Of a stretch of DNA of 5,954 bases, positions 1 through 5,350 are shown one piece after another; positions within the stretch are counted from its first letter, which is position 1, and each line of letters begins with the position of its first letter. The position numbers were made by a program, and so were the translations under genes. A model generated the notes under the pieces. That model was not told where the DNA came from. It ran no database searches and saw nothing but the letters and a program-made list of their open reading frames with translations. Location of the stretch: positions 1-5,954 of the forward strand of contig DATKMG010000563.1 of assembly GCA_035541995.1 (NCBI GenBank). Reading direction: 5' to 3'. The stretch comes from DATKMG01 sp035541995 (GTDB lineage Bacteria > Acidobacteriota > Terriglobia > Versatilivoradales > Versatilivoraceae).

Positions 1-814
1 CCGCAGTTCTATCGTCGTCACCCAGAATCAGCAGGCGTTTCCCTTCCCTGGCAAGCTTCGCTTTAAGCTTTGATCCGTCATTACCTCCGCCTTGCGACTT
101 ACATTCCACGATCGCGGCAATCTTCTGTTCAATAGTGGAACTGATGTCGACGACACGGTTGTAAGGTTGTCCCGATCTGGCTACAAAATAGTACCGTTCT
201 TTCACGCCGTGAGGTCGCAACCCGGCCTCCATGTGTTCGGGGTAATCGTTGCCCATGCCGGCCATCCAACAGGCTTCCTCCGAAACGCGTCCAGTCACCC
301 AGTGATCGGGATTCTCTTCGCCGTGTCCCCATGGGTTAAAGGTAAGAACGGTATCCACCTTCAGATAGCGGAAGAGAAACACCAAGCGTGAGCGAAGTTC
401 CTGGGTGGATATGGCGTTCATGCGGTGGTTCCGGTAGTAGAAATTGAACACCTCGGTGATGCCGAGACCTTTTGCCATCTGGAAGTGTTCCGCCTCGTTG
501 CCCTTGATATTCTGGAAAGGGGTACCCTCCCCACACTTTTCGTCGTTGGACGTTCGGATAATATAGCCCGTGTAGCCTTCTTGGATTAGTTTCACCACTG
601 TACCGGCACAGTAATAGGGAATGTCGTCAAGATGGGCGTGGATGGCAACGAAAACTTTCCCGCTGTGCGGCTTCCCCGGCAGGTCTCTTTCAATCATCAC
701 ATCACCACTATTTTTTCGGCCAGTTACTGTATCTGCCGGCCCGGCGGCCTGCCCTCCAGATCCCATGGAAGCCTGACCCGACTGTTTTTCACTCATGATT
801 CCAGGATCTGACAT
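1..814 (-). CDS. PIG-L/LmbE family deacetylase, no signal peptide (3' end cut by window)
   Basis: The minus-strand frame is open without a stop from 814 to the left edge, giving 271 residues of an incomplete protein. It aligns over nearly its whole length with the paralogue at 1084-2070, at roughly half identity or more by eye. The PIG-L zinc motif HxDD is at residues 61-64 (HLDD) and the second motif NPDH at 168-171. In the characterised family member MshB, the first His, the last Asp and the last His bind zinc and the first Asp of DD is the base, so all four are kept. The usual Glu after HPDD is Ile, and the first His of HPDH is Asn. Known members remove N-acetyl groups from GlcNAc-type substrates; the substrate here is unknown. 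Residues 1-37 are Gly/Ser/Ala/Met-rich with no twin arginine or hydrophobic segment, so a cytoplasmic location is likely. The start at 814 is chosen for its AGGAG at 7 nt spacing; the ATG at 820 would leave only 1 nt. Confidence 0.9.
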   Translation of the reverse strand, partial: MSDPGIMSEKQSGQASMGSGGQAAGPADTVTGRKNSGDVMIERDLPGKPHSGKVFVAIHAHLDDIPYYCAGTVVKLIQEGYTGYIIRTSNDEKCGEGTPFQNIKGNEAEHFQMAKGLGITEVFNFYYRNHRMNAISTQELRSRLVFLFRYLKVDTVLTFNPWGHGEENPDHWVTGRVSEEACWMAGMGNDYPEHMEAGLRPHGVKERYYFVARSGQPYNRVVDISSTIEQKIAAIVECKSQGGGNDGSKLKAKLAREGKRLLILGDDDRTA

Positions 815-821
815 GTTCATT

Positions 822-826
822 CTCCT
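822..826 (-). promoter_or_regulatory. Ribosome binding site that decides the start of the first PIG-L gene
   Basis: On the minus strand AGGAG is followed by 7 nt and then the ATG at 814. A second in-frame ATG at 820 lies 1 nt from the motif, too close to be used, and an in-frame TGA lies a few codons further upstream. A third in-frame ATG at 796 lacks a comparable site. Confidence 0.6.
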
Positions 827-886
827 CACCACAGGTCATCAACTATCACTGAACTTTCAAACATCCTGGCTCAATCTTCCCTGCCA

Positions 887-916
887 TTCTCACCACAAAG
901 ACACCGAGACGCCAAG
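887..916 (+). repeat. Left arm of imperfect inverted repeat (AC/AAG-rich motif)
   Basis: This 30-base arm matches the reverse complement of 1047-1076 at 23 of 30 positions with no gap. It starts TTCTCACCAC and consists of short units of the ACCACAAAG / ACACCGAG kind, so it is also internally quasi-periodic. It lies entirely between genes. From memory, very similar strings recur in intergenic regions of diverse environmental bacteria; this could not be checked here. Confidence 0.65.
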
Positions 917-1046
917 GCAAACCAGATGAAGCGGATTTATCAAGGTCCATCAGTATCCCTACTCTCTTCACGCTCTTTCATCCTGGATGAACCACCCAAG
1001 CTAAGATCCCCCGAAATTCCTGGCAGGAGAGGTTCTTGGCCTAATG

Positions 1047-1076
1047 CTTTGTGTCTTTGTGCCTTGGTGGTAAGAA
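1047..1076 (-). repeat. Right arm of imperfect inverted repeat
   Basis: This is the partner of 887-916. On the minus strand it reads TTCTTACCACCAAGG and continues with CACAAAG-type units. It ends 8 bases before the stop codon of the PIG-L gene at 1084, so a transcript running leftward out of that gene would contain both arms and could fold into a stem with a loop of about 130 bases. The seven mismatches would make that stem modest in strength. Confidence 0.65.
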
Positions 1077-1083
1077 ATCCGGT

Positions 1084-2070
1084 CTAGCGCAAGGGGACTG
1101 CATTCCCCTTTATGTATTGCTCGATGCCCGATGCATAATCCGGTCCGGGACCGATGTAGTGAAAAGCCTCCGCAAACCCGAGACCATATTTCTTTCCGAG
1201 CGCTTTTTCGTCTTCAAGGAGGAATTGCTTCACATACTGAAAATTTGCCGTCCAGTCGTCAGTCCCCAACATCGGCAAGCGCTTGTTCTCCCGGGCAAGC
1301 CGCTCCCGGAGGCCCACCCCGTTGTTTCCCGCCGGGCCCTGGGCCTTGTTAGCAAGGTTGGCTTCAATCTTCTTGTCGATGACGGAACTGATGTCGACAA
1401 TGCGGTTCACAAGCTGGGGACCTCGGGCATGATAGTATTTCTCGCGAACGGAATGGGGTTGTATGCCGGCCCTGAGGTGTTCCGGGTAGTCTTTTTCACC
1501 ACCGGCCATCCAGCAGGCCGCCTCAACTGCCTGGGCCGTGCGGTAGTGGTCGGGGTTCTCCTCGTAATGCCCCCAGGGGTCGTAGCCGATGACGGTATCT
1601 ACCTTCAGAACTCGAAAAAGAAAAATTAGCCGCGCTTTCAACTCGATCATGTCAACGTCTTCCATTTGATGATTCCGGTAACCCAAATTGAAGACTCTCT
1701 TGAGTCCGAGGGCCTTGGCCACCTCGTCATTGTCGATCTCATTGGCAACGACCGTATCCCCAACCGTCCCAGGACCCGCATGATCGTCATTCGTGGTTCG
1801 GATCAGATATCCCGTATACCCTTCCCCGATCAGTTTTGCGACCGAGCCGGCGGCAAAAATAGGAATATCGTCGGAATGAGGTTGTATCGCAGCCAGGACT
1901 TTTCCCTTGTGTGGGTGTCCCGGAGTATCCCGTTCGATTATCAGATCCCCTGCCGGTATGATTGCATTCGACTGAGAAGCATAGGCACGAGGTACACCAC
2001 TTGAACCAATACCCCCAGCAATGAAAGCACCCCCTGCAATCACTTCACCCAGGAATTCTCTTCGTTCCAT
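1084..2070 (-). CDS. Tat-exported PIG-L/LmbE family deacetylase
   Basis: This complete 328-residue protein begins MERREFLGEV, a twin-arginine motif (RREFL). A Gly/Ala-rich weakly hydrophobic stretch at residues 8-25 and an Ala-containing cleavage region near 29-32 follow, so it is probably exported folded across the inner membrane. The PIG-L core starts near residue 57. The zinc motif HSDD is at 65-68 and NPDH at 172-175, with a further His at 168 in PWGH. The zinc ligands known from MshB (first His, last Asp of DD, last His) and the catalytic Asp67 are present; the usual Glu after HPDD is Ile69 and the first His of HPDH is Asn172. The expected activity is metal-dependent N-deacetylation of a sugar or similar amide; the substrate is unknown. 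A purine-rich GAGGAAGAG lies about 6-10 nt before the ATG. It is transcribed towards its paralogue at 1-814 and divergently from the esterase gene at 2288. Confidence 0.93.
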   Translation of the reverse strand: MERREFLGEVIAGGAFIAGGIGSSGVPRAYASQSNAIIPAGDLIIERDTPGHPHKGKVLAAIQPHSDDIPIFAAGSVAKLIGEGYTGYLIRTTNDDHAGPGTVGDTVVANEIDNDEVAKALGLKRVFNLGYRNHQMEDVDMIELKARLIFLFRVLKVDTVIGYDPWGHYEENPDHYRTAQAVEAACWMAGGEKDYPEHLRAGIQPHSVREKYYHARGPQLVNRIVDISSVIDKKIEANLANKAQGPAGNNGVGLRERLARENKRLPMLGTDDWTANFQYVKQFLLEDEKALGKKYGLGFAEAFHYIGPGPDYASGIEQYIKGNAVPLR

Positions 2071-2287
2071 TGATTTCTCTTCCTCGCATTTCGATTGGTG
2101 TTATGCTCTCATGCATCTTTAGCATGGCTGAATCGATAAAAACTGTCTATGCCTGTGTTCAGTGCACAAGCACAGGGGAAAGCACGGACAGGCAGCCTTC
2201 CAGTGAGCGGCCTCTGATTGTCATGGCCGGCTCGCGGACCCACTTGCTCGTGGATATGCGGACCAATTCGCACAAGAGGAGTTACTC
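2071..2287. promoter_or_regulatory. Divergent intergenic region with two interrupted palindromes
   Basis: This gap lies between the divergent starts of the Tat PIG-L gene and the esterase gene, so it must hold at least one promoter for each. Two interrupted palindromes stand out: ATGCT-N3-ATGCAT-N4-AGCAT at 2103-2125 and CCTGTG-N4-GTGCAC-N3-CACAGG at 2152-2176. They are candidate operators. I could not find a -35/-10 pair close to consensus on either strand, so promoter positions are left open. Confidence 0.35.
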
Positions 2288-3373
2288 ATGTCAGTCACAA
2301 GGCATCGGCACGTTGCGATGATCATTGTACGATTAATGGGGGTACTATTCATTACGTTGCCGGCAACGATGGCGCAGAGAAATCAACCAAACCCGGCCAC
2401 ACAGGCTAACATTTGTATTCTTGATTCGGATGGTACGGCGCACATCACTCGCATCGTTCCTGTGCCGGAGACAATCAGTCTTGAGGCGCAGAAGTTCATT
2501 TCGCGACCGGCGCCTTCGGGTCCGGAACCCTCGCTTGCCGAGCGGCGGACTCGGACTGACTCTTTCCGAAAGGGCAGGGCAGAAGAAGCGCGCAAGCTTT
2601 ATCCGGTGAATATCGAAGGGAAGACGATAGGCGGCGTACGCTGTGACGTGATTACGCCCCTCACAAAATCCCCGGAAAAGCAAAACCGTGTGCTAATTAA
2701 CGTCCACGGCGGGGGATTCGTATCCGATTCGGGATCGCTGGTTGAGGGTATTCCGATCGCAAACCTCACCGGTACCCCTGTCGTCTCTGTCTACTACCGG
2801 TTGGCGCCCGAGTATCCGTTTCCTGCCGCGGTCGACGACACGGTGGCGGTCTACAAGGAGCTTCTGAAGAACTCCAAGCCGCAGGACATGGGCCTTTTCG
2901 GGACCTCCGCCGGTGCCGTTCTCACTGCCGAGGTTGCTGTCCGGTTGCGTCGTGACGGTCTTCCCGAACCGGCAGCCCTGGGTATCTTCTCCGGGACCGG
3001 AGATCTGAGCCAGCCGGGTGATTCGGAGGCGCTCTATACAATTTGGGGGTTTGGCGGGTGGTTGGAGCCGCAATCTAAGAAAGCGAAACACGACGCCTAT
3101 GTCGGGCTCAGCAATCCTAAGGATCCTCTCCTCTCACCCCTCTACGCAGATCAGCGTGGATTTCCCCCGACACTCTTCATAACCAGCACGCGCGATCTTC
3201 TCCTGAGCGGGACCACCCTATTGCACCGTGCCTTTCTGCGCACCGGTGTGGACACGCAATTAGTCGTCTTTGAAGCACTGCCGCACGCTTTCTGGTATGA
3301 CTATCACTTGCCCGAAACAAAGGAAGCCCTGGAGATGATGGCAAAGTTCTTCGACCAGAAGCTCGGCAGGTAA
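2288..3373 (+). CDS. Secreted alpha/beta hydrolase, hormone-sensitive-lipase (family IV) type esterase
   Basis: This 361-residue protein carries the hormone-sensitive-lipase hallmarks in order. HGGG at 140-143 forms the oxyanion hole, YRLAPEYPFPA is at 170-180, the nucleophile elbow GTSAG at 205-209 has Ser207, Asp303 sits in TSTRDLLLSG, and His333 sits in LPHAF. These three are the expected Ser-Asp-His triad. Family IV enzymes hydrolyse short-chain acyl esters; the natural ester here is unknown. The N-terminus has Arg/His residues, a hydrophobic stretch at 10-26 and a likely signal peptidase I site at ATMA|Q (residue 29/30), so Sec export to the periplasm is likely. The extra segment at about 30-110 before the hydrolase core is polar and charged. 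AGGAG at 2277-2281 with a 6 nt spacer supports the start. The nucleophile motif is GTSAG rather than the commoner GDSAG. It is single on its strand, with divergent and convergent neighbours. Confidence 0.93.
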   Translation: MSVTRHRHVAMIIVRLMGVLFITLPATMAQRNQPNPATQANICILDSDGTAHITRIVPVPETISLEAQKFISRPAPSGPEPSLAERRTRTDSFRKGRAEEARKLYPVNIEGKTIGGVRCDVITPLTKSPEKQNRVLINVHGGGFVSDSGSLVEGIPIANLTGTPVVSVYYRLAPEYPFPAAVDDTVAVYKELLKNSKPQDMGLFGTSAGAVLTAEVAVRLRRDGLPEPAALGIFSGTGDLSQPGDSEALYTIWGFGGWLEPQSKKAKHDAYVGLSNPKDPLLSPLYADQRGFPPTLFITSTRDLLLSGTTLLHRAFLRTGVDTQLVVFEALPHAFWYDYHLPETKEALEMMAKFFDQKLGR

Positions 3374-3422
3374 CGATCCAGTTCATCCTACGGATCCTTA
3401 ATCAACCATGACAACGGACTTG

Positions 3423-3448
3423 AACATCATTTCGCCGTGCATGATGTT
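3423..3448. terminator. Hairpin between convergent genes, possible terminator
   Basis: AACATCAT (3423-3430) and ATGATGTT (3441-3448) form a perfect 8-bp stem around a 10-base loop, and the outermost pair at 3421/3450 also matches after one mismatch. It sits about 50 bases past the esterase stop and about 90 bases past the oxidoreductase stop, where a shared terminator would be expected. The stem is AT-rich and there is no T-run on either side, so it is not a standard intrinsic terminator. Confidence 0.3.
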
Positions 3449-3536
3449 GACGGGCTACTCAGCGCGAGTCACTATGACCAAGCATCCAAACAGGGCTTCA
3501 AGTTGCCATTGATTTTCCAGAAACAACAACCAAATT

Positions 3537-4874
3537 TCAACCTTCCAGCTTCGTGCTGCGCTTCTGAGCGTCCCAAATCACCCGCTTCTTATTTAGGTAG
3601 GAGATATTGGCCATGTGGCAGGCTACCGCCGTGCCGAAGCCAAACTCCACATGCTCTACGGGCTGCTGGCGCGACTTAATGGCTTCAAAAAAGTTACGGA
3701 TGTGATCTTCGGTGCCTTCTTCCTTCTGCGGGTAAGTTTCCTTCTTTCTCTGCGGCTGCTGGCGTGCCGTGCCGATATCGGCGAGTGGATCGTTCTTGTG
3801 ATCTGCAAGGAACTTGTCCTTCGTGTCTTTCGGCCAGCTCTCGAGCGGATAGCCGTAATCTTCGACAGGGTTGTAGGGCAACAGGTTGGCAGACCATTCG
3901 GTCAGTTCCACGGTTCCCTTTTCCCCGTAGAAGCGCACGATCTCTCCCGGATCCCAGTTGGAAACAAGGTTGGCAAGCACCAAAGCCTGAAACTTACCAT
4001 AATCGTACATGGTATTGTGGATGTCGGGGACGTCGCGGTCGCCGGTCCATTTGTAGATACCGCCTGTGGCAATAGCGGTCTGCGGAAACTGTACGTCCAG
4101 CACATAGTGAACGCGAGAGAGCAGGTGGACATACTCATCCCCGGCGATGCCCGTTCCGTAGTCCCACCAGTTGCGGAACTGAAAGAAACGCTGGGCATCA
4201 AAGGGGCGGTGCTTTGCACTGCCCTGGTAGCGTTCCCAGTCAACGGTCTGCGGCGAAGCATCGGGCGGCACGGGATAGCGCCAGGCGCCAATGGCGTTGG
4301 GCCGGAAGATTGAGGCTTGCACCATGAAGACGTTTCCAATCTGGCCGCCCTGCACCAGCTCCTTTGCTTTGTGGGTGGAGGTCATGCTGAGGCTCTGACT
4401 GCCGACCTGCACGATACGTTTTGTTTCTTTCGCGACGTCCACCATCTGCACGGCCTGGGGAATGGTGTGCGCCATGGGTTTCTCGCAATAAACGTCCTTG
4501 CCGGCACGCATGGCATCTACGGCGATGGGGGCGTGCCAGTGGTCCGAAGTAGCGATGAAAACAGCGTCAATATCCTTGCGATCGACCAGCTCACGATAGT
4601 CGCGTGTGGTAGGCGTTTTGGCTTGTATCTCCTGCGCACGCCGGAAATGGCCGTCGTAAAGATCGCACACGGCTGCCACGTTGCCGCCGACGTTGAGTAC
4701 GGCCTGCATTAGCTCGAGCCCTCGGATGCCCACGCCGACCATGGCCACAGTGACCTTCTCGTTGGGTGACATGGAGCGGGCCAGCGCCGATGCGCCCCCA
4801 CTCAGACCGGCAGCCGCCATGCCAGTCATAGAACCTTCGATAAACTTTCTGCGAGTTATCTCATGCGGTGACAT
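3537..4874 (-). CDS. Tat-exported Gfo/Idh/MocA family NAD(P)-dependent oxidoreductase
   Basis: This complete 445-residue protein has the Tat motif TRRKFIEGS at residues 7-15 and an Ala/Gly-rich stretch to about 32. The Rossmann domain starts near 41 with GVGIRG at 47-52, an acidic Asp71 where the cofactor ribose is read, and CEKPMAHT at 130-137 holding the family lysine (Lys132). The C-terminal domain contains NWWDYGTGIAGDEYVH (235-250); Asp246 and His250 fit the family's D-x3-H catalytic pair. Relatives oxidise or epimerise sugars or polyols with NAD(P), or act as NAD-dependent glycosidases such as GH109; sequence alone does not decide between these. Residues 346-390 are unusually charged and polar. 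GGAGG at 4879-4883 lies 4 nt before the ATG, and a candidate promoter lies just upstream. Its length suits Tat-type members of the family. The gene converges on the esterase gene and diverges from the small secreted protein gene. Confidence 0.94.
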   Translation of the reverse strand: MSPHEITRRKFIEGSMTGMAAAGLSGGASALARSMSPNEKVTVAMVGVGIRGLELMQAVLNVGGNVAAVCDLYDGHFRRAQEIQAKTPTTRDYRELVDRKDIDAVFIATSDHWHAPIAVDAMRAGKDVYCEKPMAHTIPQAVQMVDVAKETKRIVQVGSQSLSMTSTHKAKELVQGGQIGNVFMVQASIFRPNAIGAWRYPVPPDASPQTVDWERYQGSAKHRPFDAQRFFQFRNWWDYGTGIAGDEYVHLLSRVHYVLDVQFPQTAIATGGIYKWTGDRDVPDIHNTMYDYGKFQALVLANLVSNWDPGEIVRFYGEKGTVELTEWSANLLPYNPVEDYGYPLESWPKDTKDKFLADHKNDPLADIGTARQQPQRKKETYPQKEEGTEDHIRNFFEAIKSRQQPVEHVEFGFGTAVACHMANISYLNKKRVIWDAQKRSTKLEG

Positions 4875-4910
4875 AAATCCTCCTTGCGGATAAGTGAGAG
4901 TGCGAAGCGG

Positions 4911-4937
4911 ATTGTAGCACAGTATCTGCTTTGCCAG
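4911..4937 (-). promoter_or_regulatory. Candidate sigma70 promoter of the Gfo/Idh/MocA gene
   Basis: On the minus strand TGCTACAAT gives a -10 box TACAAT (4911-4916) preceded by an extended-10 TG. Upstream, CTGGCA (4932-4937) matches 4 of 6 bases of the -35 consensus at a short 15-base spacing. The start codon lies 36 bases beyond the -10 box, leaving a leader of about 30 bases that contains the GGAGG site. The extended -10 makes up for the weak -35. Confidence 0.45.
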
Positions 4938-5082
4938 AAAATCTGAGTGCAGATGGGGTGATACGTTTGCATGACTTTCTCCAGCAGACCAAGCGCGGCA
5001 TGAAGTACATCCCGGACAAATGACTCATGGAGATAAGTTTCCGGAACCGCTGCCCCATCTTTGATATGCTCTATCATTACTC

Positions 5083-5334
5083 GTGCTTTTGGCTTCTGTT
5101 CTTGGTTTTGCCTTTATGATACCAGTGCCCTGTTTCGGATATTCTTGGTCGTCTGGTGCTTCGACTTCGTCCGGTGTGGGTTCCATCATCCAAGACGATT
5201 TCTGGATCTGCAGTGAAACCTGCCGTAGTGGCGGTACGTGTAGTATCCCGGCTACTCAAACCATCAAGGTAAATGGATTCACTGTCGCGACTAAGTCTGT
5301 TAGGTGGACTTGTAGTGATGTTACCGTACAATAA
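5083..5334 (+). CDS. Small cysteine-containing secreted protein of unknown function
   Basis: I do not recognise a family. From a GTG start the frame gives 83 residues. The first 19 or so are hydrophobic (MLLASVLGFAFMIPVPCFG), resembling a signal peptide core but without the usual basic N-terminus. The mature part is Ser/Thr/Gly-rich and holds four cysteines (43, 47, 53, 77) that could form two disulfides outside the cytoplasm. No Shine-Dalgarno sequence precedes the GTG, and an in-frame TGA lies at 5062-5064. An ATG at 5116 is another possible start but would lose most of the signal. An ATG at 5066 in another frame encodes a hydrophobic peptide (MLYHYSCFWLLFLVLPL) that ends at the TGA overlapping the ATG at 5116. 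A one-base indel there would join the two, so the true start is uncertain. The stop is 16 bases before the next gene, suggesting an operon. Confidence 0.5.
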   Translation: MLLASVLGFAFMIPVPCFGYSWSSGASTSSGVGSIIQDDFWICSETCRSGGTCSIPATQTIKVNGFTVATKSVRWTCSDVTVQ

Positions 5335-5340
5335 CCGAAA

Positions 5341-5345
5341 AGGAG
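5341..5345 (+). promoter_or_regulatory. Ribosome binding site of the STN-like gene
   Basis: AGGAG lies 5 nt before the ATG at 5351 and 6 bases after the stop codon of the small secreted protein gene. This fixes the start of the downstream gene and fits translation from a shared transcript. Confidence 0.7.
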
Positions 5346-5350
5346 TAGGT

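Larger units (their letters stand above)
815..1083. other. Non-coding gap between two PIG-L genes
   Basis: About 270 bases separate the end of the upstream deacetylase gene from the start of the downstream one on the same strand. I see no convincing gene in it. Its only notable structure is the inverted repeat at 887-916 and 1047-1076. The gap is long enough for the downstream gene to have its own promoter, but I could not pick out a convincing -35/-10 pair. I also see no classical hairpin plus T-run terminator for the upstream gene. Confidence 0.7.

Noticed and set aside
129..536. Two short minus-strand frames starting with ATG at the left end
   Set aside because: They lie in other frames than the continuous PIG-L coding frame that runs from 814 to the left edge and carries the family motifs.
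887..1076. CRISPR array or IS element
   Set aside because: There are only two arms in opposite orientation, with no regular spacers, no transposase and no visible target-site duplication.
1051..1629. Long plus-strand frame (192 codons) opposite the Tat PIG-L gene
   Set aside because: It is antisense to a gene with full family motifs, starts inside the inverted repeat and has no family-like features.
2218..2223. TTGTCA as a -35 box for the esterase gene
   Set aside because: No TATAAT-like sequence lies 16-18 bases downstream.
3615..4313. Plus-strand frame of 232 codons opposite the oxidoreductase gene
   Set aside because: The minus-strand protein shows all Gfo/Idh/MocA motifs across this stretch; the opposite frame is a by-product of its codon use.
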